From Kurthia sibirica (GTDB lineage: Bacteria > Bacillota > Bacilli > Bacillales_A > Planococcaceae): DNA of 64,000 nt. How positions within the stretch are numbered: the stretch's first letter is position 1; every line of letters begins with the position of its first letter. Under the pieces are notes generated by a model that ran no database searches, was not told the origin of the DNA, and saw only the letters and a program-made list of their open reading frames with translations. A program made the translations under genes and the position numbers. Location: positions 62,001 through 126,000 of the forward strand of contig NZ_QFVR01000002.1 in the NCBI RefSeq assembly GCF_003143975.1. The letters are read 5' to 3'. Positions 9,312-18,484 of this stretch are shown in pieces.

Positions 9312-11019
9312 TTGCTAACACCTCCTGTTGTGACGCAACAATTTGTGCATATAGTGGTGCTGTTTTTATGAGTTCGTCATGACTGCCACTAGCAATAAGT
9401 TGACCCTTGTCTACTAATAAAATCAGAGCAGCTGTTTGTGCTGTCGATACTTTTTGAGTCACGACGAGCATCGTTGCATGGTAGTTTTGCAGTGCTTGCC
9501 ACAGTTTTTTTTCTGTAACAATATCTAATGCACTCATACTATCATCGAATAATAATAAGTCTGGTTGACGGATTATTGCTCGTGCGATCGCAATTCTTTG
9601 TTTTTGTCCGCCTGATAAATTGACACCTTTTTGACCGACTCGTGTCTGATAACCGTCTGGAAATCGCTCGATTGATTGGTGAATTTGTGCGGCCTGACAA
9701 GCAGCAATCACTTCTGCCATCGTCGCATCTTTTTTCCCCCATGTAATATTGTCATAAATAGAGCCGGTAAAAAGCAATGAACGTTGTGGCACATAGCCAA
9801 TTTTCTGTCGCAATTCTTCTACTGGCCAACTATTGATCTCTCGACCATCAAAAACAATACTGCCAGAGCTTACATCATATAATCTTGGTAAGAGTTGCAT
9901 CAAAGAAGTTTTACCTGACCCAGTCGCTCCCATAATAGCGATTGTTTGACCACGCTCCACGGAAAAAGTAATCCCTGTCAGTACAGCTTCTGTTGTCATT
10001 GGATAGTGAAAAGAGATATTATTTACTGCAAGATAAGGAGTAGTTTCTGCAATAGTTTGTTTCATAGTCATCTCGCCATTGTCCATATCTAACACTTCTG
10101 CCATACGATTTGCTGAAGCACTCGCTCTAGAAAGAAAAGTAATCAAGAAAGCAAACATACCAAAGTTACCAGTAATTCGCATAGCATAATTAAAAATCGC
10201 GACAATATCGCCAACCGGCAAATCACTAGAAGCCACTTTTTTAGCCCCAAACCACAGCACGACTAACAATGACATATTCATAACAATTAATAATACAGGT
10301 TGAATTCTTTCCATTAAACGCAAAGCTGTCATCGTATCATTTTTCAATCTATGTACGAGCTTATTAAAATGTGTTGCCTCATATACGCCACGCATATACG
10401 CTTTCACTAATCGGCTCGCTTGCAGATTTTCTTGTATTTTTTTATTAACAGCATCAACACTTTTTTGAACGAGGCTGAAACCATTAGCCCCTTTTTTAGT
10501 CATTAGCCATAAAAAGAGTATAAGAAATGGGATACCCATCGCTAAATATAAAGCTAATTGAATATTGACGAAAAAAGCAAGTATTAAACTACCCACTACA
10601 ACGAGTGGTGCTCGTAGCATAAAGCGTAAACACATAAAGAATACATTTTGAACTTGTATAACATCATTCGTCATCCGCGTAATCAAACTAGATGTGGGTA
10701 TTTTTAGAAAATTGGCCATCGACAATGCCTGGACTTTTTTAAACAGCGCTACACGAATATCATAACCAAAACTTTGTGCTGCATGTGCTGCAAAAAAACC
10801 ATTTGATATGCCCGCGATAAATGCCAAAACACCTAAACCTAATAAAATGCCCCCCCATAACCAAATCGTTTGTACATCACCGGTCAGTATCCCCTCATCG
10901 ATTATTTTCGCAATTATTAATGGCTGGACTAATTCGACAGTCAATTCGACTAACATCAGTAAAAAGCCAATGAGGGCAATCCATTTATAAGGTGCTATAT
11001 ATTGTAAGACTCGTCGCAT
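9304..11019 (-). CDS. ABC transporter, ATP-binding/permease subunit, degenerate half
   Basis: A 571-residue half-transporter with six N-terminal helices and a nucleotide-binding domain. Walker A GATGSGKTS and signature LSGGQ are canonical, but Walker B reads LLLFDDSMSALD, with Asp in place of the catalytic Glu, and the switch His is replaced by Gln in VVTQKVST. These are the usual marks of the non-hydrolysing side of a heterodimeric exporter, and they complement the partner gene, which has intact Walker B and His but a variant signature. Start is ATG 11019 with AGGAGG upstream; longer in-frame starts lack a binding site. Confidence 0.9.
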   Translation of the reverse strand: MRRVLQYIAPYKWIALIGFLLMLVELTVELVQPLIIAKIIDEGILTGDVQTIWLWGGILLGLGVLAFIAGISNGFFAAHAAQSFGYDIRVALFKKVQALSMANFLKIPTSSLITRMTNDVIQVQNVFFMCLRFMLRAPLVVVGSLILAFFVNIQLALYLAMGIPFLILFLWLMTKKGANGFSLVQKSVDAVNKKIQENLQASRLVKAYMRGVYEATHFNKLVHRLKNDTMTALRLMERIQPVLLIVMNMSLLVVLWFGAKKVASSDLPVGDIVAIFNYAMRITGNFGMFAFLITFLSRASASANRMAEVLDMDNGEMTMKQTIAETTPYLAVNNISFHYPMTTEAVLTGITFSVERGQTIAIMGATGSGKTSLMQLLPRLYDVSSGSIVFDGREINSWPVEELRQKIGYVPQRSLLFTGSIYDNITWGKKDATMAEVIAACQAAQIHQSIERFPDGYQTRVGQKGVNLSGGQKQRIAIARAIIRQPDLLLFDDSMSALDIVTEKKLWQALQNYHATMLVVTQKVSTAQTAALILLVDKGQLIASGSHDELIKTAPLYAQIVASQQEVLANV

Positions 11020-11175
11020 ATTATTCCTCCTGACGACTATTATTTTCATACTATTATGACATATTACTATGTTTCTTTGCACGCACTAATATTTCGATAT
11101 CCGAATTATATAGAAGGCACTCCGGAACACCCTAGAAGACTTCCAGTTTTACACATACTGTTATGTAACTATTAA

Positions 11176-11209
11176 AAAAAGAGTATCTCTATGATGAGTT
11201 ACTCTTTTT
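11176..11209 (-). terminator. Intrinsic terminator of the EamA permease gene
   Basis: A 10-bp stem (11176-11185 with 11200-11209) overlaps the stop codon and is followed on the minus strand by a T-run. Confidence 0.75.
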
Positions 11210-12125
11210 GCATCATTTTTTTTTCGCGATCGCCTGCAATGGACAACCAAGTAACGCAGGCCAACATAATAATACTACCAATTAGTTGCCAAAAACCTAG
11301 TGTTTGACCGAGCCAAATAACCGAAATCACCATCGCTGTAAGTGGCTCCATACTCGATAAAATACTTGTTTCTACTGGGGAAATATATTTTAAACTACTC
11401 AAAAATAATATAAAAGCGAGTGTGCCAATAATAATGATGATGAAAATAATCCAATTGATCGATGGGTCAAAAAGAAGACTATATTGTTCAAGTTCCCAAA
11501 AACCTTTGGCGAACCCAAGAAGTAATCCAGCAATCAACATGCCCCAACCAACTACAACAAGAACGCCCCATTCATTCATCATTGGTGATGGATACAATGT
11601 ATAGAATGCAAATGCCAAACCAACACCTAAACCCCATAATAAAGCAGTAGGGCTAATAAGAAGAGTATCTAATTTACCATTTGTTAACAAGAGAAACAGC
11701 CCAAATAATGTACCTAGGATGCCAAAAACTTGAAATTTAGGTGGCAGCATCTTTTGGGAAAGTGATACAAATAAAATGATGAAAATTGGTGCTAAAAATT
11801 GTAGTAATGTCGCTAAAACGGCATTACTTGCTTCAATAGCTGCCACAAATGTATATTGCACACCTAACATACCAAAGATGCTAAAGATGATTAATTTTTT
11901 CCACCAATAGGGATCTTTCCAAATCGCGAAAATATTCCTATTAGATAATGCTAAAAATCCAAGCAAACCAAATCCTGCCAATAAAAGCCGTACAGTTAGT
12001 AAAAACGGCACAGTTATGTCACTAGATGATAATACCCACTCCATCATCGGTCCAGTAGCTCCCCACATGGCAGCACCAACTATTACAAGCAATATTCCTG
12101 TTATTCTATGAGCCGTACTATTCAT
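11199..12125 (-). CDS. EamA/DMT-family permease (metabolite exporter)
   Basis: A 308-residue membrane protein with about ten helices in two homologous halves, the standard EamA architecture. Typical signatures are GAAMWGATGPMMEW at the start, SNAVLATLLQFLAPIFI in the first repeat and SPVETSILSSMEPLTAMVI in the second. The family exports amino acids and related metabolites; the substrate here is unknown. ATG at 12125 has GGAGG upstream. It is monocistronic. A second EamA gene near 44 kb is broken, so this is the only intact copy in the window. Confidence 0.87.
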   Translation of the reverse strand: MNSTAHRITGILLVIVGAAMWGATGPMMEWVLSSSDITVPFLLTVRLLLAGFGLLGFLALSNRNIFAIWKDPYWWKKLIIFSIFGMLGVQYTFVAAIEASNAVLATLLQFLAPIFIILFVSLSQKMLPPKFQVFGILGTLFGLFLLLTNGKLDTLLISPTALLWGLGVGLAFAFYTLYPSPMMNEWGVLVVVGWGMLIAGLLLGFAKGFWELEQYSLLFDPSINWIIFIIIIIGTLAFILFLSSLKYISPVETSILSSMEPLTAMVISVIWLGQTLGFWQLIGSIIMLACVTWLSIAGDREKKMMQKE

Positions 12126-12329
12126 TTACAAACCTCCATTTTTGAATCTTTTATACTTAATATTTACTAATTAATAGTATGTAAATTTCGTTTTACATCA
12201 ATTTATAATCATTTTTCAAGAAATAGTAAAAAAAACTATTTTCCCATTCATTTTCTATTACTAATGACGGATGCATTTTTTTTCTCTATAATAGACTTTA
12301 TATAGTAATTTCAAGGAGTCGTTGCAATT

Positions 12330-14342
12330 ATGAAAGAAATGGAAAATCTTTTTCAAGCTTCACATACAATTATAGATGAATTGACTCATCCCTATTTAGT
12401 ACTCAATTCACAGGGTGAGGTTATGTTATGGAATAAACAGTGTGAACACCTATTTGAATATAGCGCCGAAGAAACGATTGGCACAATCTGCCCCATCGTC
12501 GAGCATATGGATTTTACAGATGACGATCCTGTTTTCCAACGTCTACTAACAGGACAAGGTATTGTAAACCATGGATTATTTTCATATAATTCAAAAACAA
12601 AAAATAGAGTCCTGTGCAAAACTTATTCACATACGCTTATTATTGCTGGAGAAAACTACTTAGCACTAAGCTTTATTATACCCGATAGTAGTATAACTGA
12701 GACCTCATTTGAAGAAGAACTGGCTTATTTACGTGTTGGTTTAGAAGATTCCTTCATGTCACTATCCATCGATAATGAAGGACTCATCACTTCGGCAAAT
12801 CCAAGTTTTCTTAAACATAGTAAATGGACACCAAAACGAATAATCGGCAAAACTTTTTGGCAAATGTTTCCTCAAACGGAGAGCGGTATTAAGCAAGCAG
12901 ACAAAATATGGCAGTCACTTAAAAATAATCGTACTTGGCATGGAGAAGTCGAAAAAATCGCAAAAGATGGTAAACCTTATTGGGTAGAACTCTCTGCTAT
13001 TCCAATCGGCAGGGCCAAACAACAGGATGCCAATTATATTTTATTGGAAACCGATATTACTGAAAAGAGATTATTGCAACAAAGTTTAGAAAAAATTGCT
13101 TACATCGACCAGGAAACGGGCCTTATGAATCGCTTCCGACTTGAAAAAATCGTAAATGAAATGATTGAAAAAAAGCACCACTTCACCTTCGTCTTTTTAA
13201 GTATTGATAAATTTTATTCATTGAAAGAAATTTTTGATGATGATTCAGAGGCACTCCTTGTTTTAGAGTTTACCAACCGCATGAAAATGTATTTCCAAGA
13301 TAGTGTAATGGCCAGAATTAGCGCCAATGAATTCGTCGTGTTAACACCATTAGGAGAATGGTTTATACAAGGTTTCCTAACCTATTTAAAACAACATCCC
13401 ATTTACTTAAATAATACGTCCACACCAATGACAATTAGTGGTGGTATTACGAAATTCCCTGAGGATCAAAATACTTTTAGCAATCTATTCAAAGCCTCAA
13501 ATACCGTAATCCAAAAGATTCAATCTGAGGGTGGCGATAATATTTTAAGCCTGTCCAAAGATGGTCATAAAGAATTAAGTACCCGTTCTGTAATTGAAAA
13601 ACGCTTATTAATCGCTTTAAATCAAAAAGATTTACATGTACTCTATCAGCCACAATTAGATTTAAAAACAAATAAAATTAAAACAGTTGAAGCGCTCGTG
13701 CGTTGGGATGATTCAGAAATTGGTACCGTAACACCTGATATTTTAATTCCGATCGCTGAAGAAACAGGGCTCATTAACCAAATCGGTAACTTCATGCTTG
13801 AAAAAGCTTGTCTTCAAGCCGTTGAATGGCAAAACCTTGGTCATTCGATTCAAGTAAGTGTCAATACATCTATTCGTGAATTCCGCGACAAAAACATGGT
13901 CGATGTTATTCGTAAAATTTTAGATAAAACTGGCTGTCCTGCTCATTTATTACAAATAGAAATTACTGAAAAATTCGCATTGGAAGCGGAGGCTGAGGGT
14001 TCGATTGTCAAACAAATGAAACAACTCCAAGCAGATGGAGTGAAATTCTCACTAGATGATTTCGGAACCGGTTATGCCTCTTTCCGCTATATGCAAATAC
14101 TACCGCTAGAAGAATTTAAAATTGATAAATCATTTATTTCATCCGTTGCCTATCAAAATAAAACACAAGCATTAATTCGTGGGATGATTCAATTTGGTAA
14201 ATCACTTGAAATGCGTGTAATTGCTGAGGGTGTGGAAACGGACGAACAAGAAAAAGTATTGCGTGAGTATGACTGCGATGCTATTCAAGGTTATTATATT
14301 AGCCGACCGATTAGCGCTTCCGAAGTGACACAATTATTTTAA
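12330..14342 (+). CDS. PAS-GGDEF-EAL protein, probable c-di-GMP phosphodiesterase
   Basis: A 670-residue soluble signalling protein. Two PAS domains (about 10-110 and 130-250) precede a GGDEF domain (about 260-410) and an EAL domain (about 425-670). The GGDEF motif is degraded to SANEF near residue 330, so cyclase activity is not expected. The EAL domain keeps EALVRW near 453, the NTS Asn, ITEKF, DDFGTGYASF near 574, FKIDKSF, EGVE and QGYY, so c-di-GMP hydrolysis is likely. There are no membrane helices; the PAS domains are the probable sensors. ATG follows AAGGAG. Confidence 0.9.
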   Translation: MKEMENLFQASHTIIDELTHPYLVLNSQGEVMLWNKQCEHLFEYSAEETIGTICPIVEHMDFTDDDPVFQRLLTGQGIVNHGLFSYNSKTKNRVLCKTYSHTLIIAGENYLALSFIIPDSSITETSFEEELAYLRVGLEDSFMSLSIDNEGLITSANPSFLKHSKWTPKRIIGKTFWQMFPQTESGIKQADKIWQSLKNNRTWHGEVEKIAKDGKPYWVELSAIPIGRAKQQDANYILLETDITEKRLLQQSLEKIAYIDQETGLMNRFRLEKIVNEMIEKKHHFTFVFLSIDKFYSLKEIFDDDSEALLVLEFTNRMKMYFQDSVMARISANEFVVLTPLGEWFIQGFLTYLKQHPIYLNNTSTPMTISGGITKFPEDQNTFSNLFKASNTVIQKIQSEGGDNILSLSKDGHKELSTRSVIEKRLLIALNQKDLHVLYQPQLDLKTNKIKTVEALVRWDDSEIGTVTPDILIPIAEETGLINQIGNFMLEKACLQAVEWQNLGHSIQVSVNTSIREFRDKNMVDVIRKILDKTGCPAHLLQIEITEKFALEAEAEGSIVKQMKQLQADGVKFSLDDFGTGYASFRYMQILPLEEFKIDKSFISSVAYQNKTQALIRGMIQFGKSLEMRVIAEGVETDEQEKVLREYDCDAIQGYYISRPISASEVTQLF

Positions 14343-14346
14343 TAAC

Positions 14347-14394
14347 AAAAGCTGCCAAATGGCGTCGATTACACGACAACTATTGGCAGCTTTT
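14347..14394. terminator. Bidirectional terminator
   Basis: A perfect 12-bp stem (14347-14358 with 14383-14394) with flanking A- and T-runs lies between the convergent EAL gene and the ThrE-like pair. Confidence 0.85.
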
Positions 14395-14412
14395 TTATTA
14401 TTTACTACTATA

Positions 14413-14871
14413 TTATGATGTTTTTTTCGTTAATTTACTACGACGAATTACATTAAAAATTAATTGCATAAATACTTCTGCAAACACAAGACCCATTACA
14501 ATGGCGCCAGTCACTAAACTTGTTTTCACCGCAAATTCGATGCCCTGTGTATAATCTTTTTCAACAATATGACGCATTGTATTGTAAGCCATTCCTCCTG
14601 GTACTAGTGGAATAATACCTGCCACACTGAAAATAATCATCGGCATTTTAAAGCGTTTTGCATAGAGATGCGCTACGATTGCAATGACAAATGAACCTGC
14701 AAAAGAAGCTGGTACAATATCGACTCCCTGATTTGTAAAACCCAAATAGATGCCCCAACCAATCGCACCTACTAAACCACAGTGGAATAGTGATTTTTTG
14801 GGTGCATTAAAAATAATACCAAAGGCCGCAGTAGCTATAAAACTTAAGATAATTTGTATGATGTATTCCAC
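14413..14871 (-). CDS. Threonine/serine exporter, small subunit (YjjB/ThrE C-terminal type)
   Basis: A 152-residue membrane protein with four or five helices, matching the DUF3815/ThrE_2 half. Features are FGIIFNAPKKSLFHCGLVGAIGW near the start and PLVPGGMAYNTMRHI in the middle. In this family two separate proteins, or one fused ThrE, export threonine and serine by proton exchange. It sits 12 bases downstream of the larger partner, so the two are co-translated. Substrate is inferred from the family. Confidence 0.87.
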   Translation of the reverse strand: MEYIIQIILSFIATAAFGIIFNAPKKSLFHCGLVGAIGWGIYLGFTNQGVDIVPASFAGSFVIAIVAHLYAKRFKMPMIIFSVAGIIPLVPGGMAYNTMRHIVEKDYTQGIEFAVKTSLVTGAIVMGLVFAEVFMQLIFNVIRRSKLTKKTS

Positions 14872-14883
14872 AGCGAACCCTCC

Positions 14884-15642
14884 TTAAAATGCTAATACTA
14901 ATGCGACTCCTGCTCCAATTGCTGATGCTGTTAGAAAAGCTTCTACACCCTTTGCAACGCCTGATACGAAATGACCAGCCATTAAATCACGTACTGCGTT
15001 GGCGATTGGTAAACCAGGAACTAGTGGCATCACCGAACCAATAATTATTTTATCTAGCTGCGTTCCAAATCCCCATTCAACTGCTAAAAAAGCAATAATT
15101 CCAACGAATAAAGCTCCTGTGAATTCTCCGAAAAATTTTACTCTCGTCAAGGAATGAATCGCGATAAAAACGATGAACCCAACACCACCGGCCACAAATG
15201 CAGCAGGCATATCTGTCCATACACCTTGAAATAATATCAAAAAACAAGCACTTGCTATTGCCGATGCCAGTATTTGAACCCAAACAGGGAAAAAGAAATT
15301 TGTTTTTTCAACAATTTGTAGTTTTTCATATGCCTCAATTACAGTAATATCATGTGCTGTCAATGAGCGCGAAATACTATTAACATTAGCAATCTTCTCT
15401 AAATCCGTTGTTCTACTTGGAATCTGGGCAATGCGCGTCGGTTTTTCATTTCCGGCTGAAAAGATAATGCCAGTTGGTGTAACAAAACTTTGGGCTTCCA
15501 TATAATTTTGCGATTGTGCCATTCTCATCATCGTATCTTCTGCACGATATGTTTCTGCACCTGCCTGTACGAGTAGACGACCCGCTAATAAAAAGCAACT
15601 TATTGCTAATTCTTCTTCTTTTGTGCCTTTCAACGCCATCAT
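14884..15642 (-). CDS. Threonine/serine exporter, large subunit (YjjP/ThrE N-terminal type, DUF1212)
   Basis: A 252-residue protein: a soluble N-terminal region (about 1-120) with AETYRAEDTMMRMA and SFVTPTGIIFSAG, then about five helices ending in PLVPGLPIANAVRDLMAGHF. This is the N-terminal half of ThrE. Together with the adjacent small protein it forms one exporter. The start is uncertain: two tandem ATGs (15642, 15639) lie right against the AGAGGAG site, and a TTG at 15633 has better spacing. Confidence 0.87.
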   Translation of the reverse strand: MMALKGTKEEELAISCFLLAGRLLVQAGAETYRAEDTMMRMAQSQNYMEAQSFVTPTGIIFSAGNEKPTRIAQIPSRTTDLEKIANVNSISRSLTAHDITVIEAYEKLQIVEKTNFFFPVWVQILASAIASACFLILFQGVWTDMPAAFVAGGVGFIVFIAIHSLTRVKFFGEFTGALFVGIIAFLAVEWGFGTQLDKIIIGSVMPLVPGLPIANAVRDLMAGHFVSGVAKGVEAFLTASAIGAGVALVLAF

Positions 15643-15757
15643 CTCCTCTCTCTATGTATTAATTTCCAAAAAATCAAATTTTTTAAAGCTTTTATAGTAT
15701 ATTAGATACTAATTAATGGTAGGATTAAACTATTATTGTAGCAAAGGAGTTTTTCAA

Positions 15758-17203
15758 TTGAATCATAAGTCATCTATGAAAAGAAAAATGATTATCGATA
15801 TTTCTTTAATTTGTCTATTTTTATCACTAATAGCGTTTATCTATCTTTATATTTCTTCAACACATAAGAAAGAACTTGAAAACGCTTCTGCTTCAAAGGA
15901 TCATTTAATTATTAAAGAAACTGAAGACACTTTCTACAAGCATGCAGAGTTGTCTTATAAAACAGATGATCTCTCCTATAAAATTCAATACCCTAAAACA
16001 TCATCTAAGAAGCTCAATACCGACATTCAAAAAGCAATAAATAACATGAAACAAACCTATATTGATACACATTCTAAAGATTCCTCACTATCTATAGATT
16101 ATGATGTATACAAGAATGAAAAAACCTACTCATTTGTTTTATCACAAAAAGTCAAAGAAGGTATAGTCTTTACGGAAAAAAACTTTTTAAATTTCACATT
16201 TGATACGGAAAACGATGTAAATCTTTCTTTAAAAGATATCATTCCGACAAATAAAGAATTAAAATATGCTCAGCTATTAATCAATAAAAAATTACAACAA
16301 CAAGACGCAAGCAAAAAATATTTCAAAGAACAGCATAAAGAATTACAAATTGATACAGATTCTCGTCATTTCAATAACTTTGCATTGGATCAGCAACGTA
16401 TTATTTTTTATTTTAATACGGGTGATTTTACACGCCCTTATAATGGTACAGCTAAAGTTATCATTGAACGAACAGAGCTTAATCAAGTATTAGCTACCGC
16501 TACTAAAAAAGAACAACCCATAAAAAAAACAACGGCAATTGTCGCTAAAAAATCAAATACTGCGAGTAAAAAAGAGCAACCTATTAAAAAAGGAACCGCA
16601 ACCGCTGCTAAAAAAACAGCAACTAAAAAGCAAAAAGTAGTGGCCTTAACTTTTGATGATGGTCCAAATACTACTTCCACTGTAAAAATATTATCAATTT
16701 TGAAAAAACATAATGCTAAAGCAACATTTTTCATTGTTGGTAATCAAGCAAAAGCCAATCCATCCATCGTCAAAAAAATTGCTGCTGAGCAACATGAATT
16801 AGGCAATCATACATTCGCTCATCCTGATTTAAAAAAATTATCAACTAAAAATATTCAACTACAAATTTCATCGACAAATAAATACATCAAGGCGGCAAGC
16901 GGGCAAAATCCAACGGTTTTCCGTCCACCATACGGTTCAACGAATGCCTCTATTAATAAAATTGCACAATTACCTGCAGTTTTATGGGATGTTGACACAC
17001 TGGACTGGCAACATCGTAATCCCAATAAAACATTCAACAATATTAAAAAAAATACCCGTAATCACTCGATTATTTTGATGCACGATATTCACATGACCAC
17101 GGCCGATGCACTTGATCGCTCTATGACGTATTTAGAAAAACAAGGCTATTCATTTGTAACAGTATCGCAGCTTCGAAAAATTAAAGCTGCATCATCAAAA
17201 TAA
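15758..17203 (+). CDS. PdaC-like membrane-anchored polysaccharide deacetylase (DUF3298 + NodB)
   Basis: A 481-residue protein. A signal anchor lies at about residues 8-35, an extracytoplasmic DUF4163/DUF3298-type region at 45-240, a Lys/Thr/Ala-rich linker at 245-290, and a NodB deacetylase at 292-475. Catalytic motifs are TFDDGPN (about 297), HTFAH (about 349), RPPYG (about 388), DVDTLDWQ and LMHDIH (about 440). B. subtilis PdaC has the same order and acts on peptidoglycan or chitin oligomers. The linker carries KKEQPIKK twice. Start is TTG 15758 with AAAGGAG spaced correctly; a longer ATG frame lacks a site. Confidence 0.85.
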   Translation: MNHKSSMKRKMIIDISLICLFLSLIAFIYLYISSTHKKELENASASKDHLIIKETEDTFYKHAELSYKTDDLSYKIQYPKTSSKKLNTDIQKAINNMKQTYIDTHSKDSSLSIDYDVYKNEKTYSFVLSQKVKEGIVFTEKNFLNFTFDTENDVNLSLKDIIPTNKELKYAQLLINKKLQQQDASKKYFKEQHKELQIDTDSRHFNNFALDQQRIIFYFNTGDFTRPYNGTAKVIIERTELNQVLATATKKEQPIKKTTAIVAKKSNTASKKEQPIKKGTATAAKKTATKKQKVVALTFDDGPNTTSTVKILSILKKHNAKATFFIVGNQAKANPSIVKKIAAEQHELGNHTFAHPDLKKLSTKNIQLQISSTNKYIKAASGQNPTVFRPPYGSTNASINKIAQLPAVLWDVDTLDWQHRNPNKTFNNIKKNTRNHSIILMHDIHMTTADALDRSMTYLEKQGYSFVTVSQLRKIKAASSK

Positions 17204-17224
17204 TCCTATTGTCTCTAGACAATA

Positions 17225-17264
17225 AAACAGCCCACTGTCGGTCGTTACCGATTGTGGGCTGTTT
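17225..17264. terminator. Bidirectional terminator after the deacetylase
   Basis: An 11-bp GC-rich stem (17225-17235 with 17254-17264), extended by an inner CGGT/ACCG stem, with A and T flanks, between convergent genes. Confidence 0.85.
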
Positions 17265-17281
17265 CTTTATATTCAAATGTC

Positions 17282-18475
17282 TTATTTCATCTGAGACCAA
17301 GCAGGTAAGCTATTGGTTAACGGCTGATCTTGCCGTTCACCTAATACATAATCTGCTTGCATCAATGTATGAATTTCACGCGTCCCTTCATAGATGACAG
17401 GTGCTTTAGAATTCCTTAAAAAACGAGCAACTGGAAAATCATCTGAGTAGCCATATGCACCATGAATTTGAACTGCATCATCCGCAGCTTGATTGGCAAA
17501 ATCACAGGCCTGCCATTTGGCAAGAGAAGTTTGACGCGTATTGCGCACACCTTGATTTTTTAGTTCACCCGCCTGATAAACAAGTAAACGGCTCATCTCA
17601 TAGCCGGCTGCCATTTTCGCCAACATTTGTTTGACGAGCTGGTGCTGACCAATCGGTTTACCAAAAGTCTGGCGTGTTTTACAATAGGCCACGCTCGCCT
17701 CAAGACATGCATCAATTAATCCAACGGCTCCAGCCGCCACAGTAAAGCGTCCATTATCTAAAGAAGCCATTGCAATTTTAAAACCTTCTCCCTCTTGACC
17801 AAGTAGATTTTCCTTAGGTACTAGCATATTATCAAAAAATAATTCACCTGTATTGCCCGCTCGAATACCATATTTTCCTTTAATCGCTTTTGAAGAAAAA
17901 CCAGGCATCGTCCTTTCAACAATAAATGCTGAAATCCCTCGATGTTGGAGCGTTGTATCCGTATAAGCAAATACGATAAAATGATCCGCGACATCACATA
18001 ATGAAATCCATGTTTTTTGGCCGTTAAGTCGATAATGATCTCCTTCCAAACGAGCCTTTGTCGTCAAAGCAGCAACATCTGACCCAGCACCTGGTTCTGT
18101 CAAACCAAATGCACCAATTTTTTCACCTTTAGCTTGCGGCACCAAATAGCGTTGTTTTTGCGCTTCTGTACCCCATTGCAGTAGTGACATACTATTTAAC
18201 CCGGTATGAACGGATACAGCTGTCCGAAACGCTGTATCGCCTCTTTCAAGCTCCTCACAAGCAATAGCCAAGGAATTATAGTCCATACCGCTACCTCCGT
18301 ACTGTTCTGGTATACAAATACCGAGTAACCCAAGATGCGCCAATTTTCGCCAAATTGCTGGATCAAAGCTACCCGCCGCATCCCATTTTGAAATATATGG
18401 AATAATTTCGTCATCTACAAAATGCCTTACAGTTTGTCGAAGCATTTGCTGCTCATCAGAAAAGCGAAAGTCCAT
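17282..18475 (-). CDS. Acyl-CoA dehydrogenase, probable glutaryl-CoA dehydrogenase
   Basis: A 397-residue flavoprotein of standard length. It has the FAD/acyl-CoA signature GLTEPGAGSD, WISLCDVADHF, and the catalytic Glu363 in VIYEGTREIH. The segment EELERGDTAFRTAVSV places Glu77 and Arg84 seven residues apart, as Glu87 and Arg94 are in human glutaryl-CoA dehydrogenase, where the Arg binds the substrate carboxylate. That, and its place last in an operon with lysine-oxidising enzymes, suggests glutaryl-CoA oxidation rather than plain fatty-acid oxidation. ATG at 18475 has AGGTGG upstream; an earlier GTG lies within the site. Confidence 0.85.
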   Translation of the reverse strand: MDFRFSDEQQMLRQTVRHFVDDEIIPYISKWDAAGSFDPAIWRKLAHLGLLGICIPEQYGGSGMDYNSLAIACEELERGDTAFRTAVSVHTGLNSMSLLQWGTEAQKQRYLVPQAKGEKIGAFGLTEPGAGSDVAALTTKARLEGDHYRLNGQKTWISLCDVADHFIVFAYTDTTLQHRGISAFIVERTMPGFSSKAIKGKYGIRAGNTGELFFDNMLVPKENLLGQEGEGFKIAMASLDNGRFTVAAGAVGLIDACLEASVAYCKTRQTFGKPIGQHQLVKQMLAKMAAGYEMSRLLVYQAGELKNQGVRNTRQTSLAKWQACDFANQAADDAVQIHGAYGYSDDFPVARFLRNSKAPVIYEGTREIHTLMQADYVLGERQDQPLTNSLPAWSQMK

Positions 18476-18484
18476 ACGAACCAC

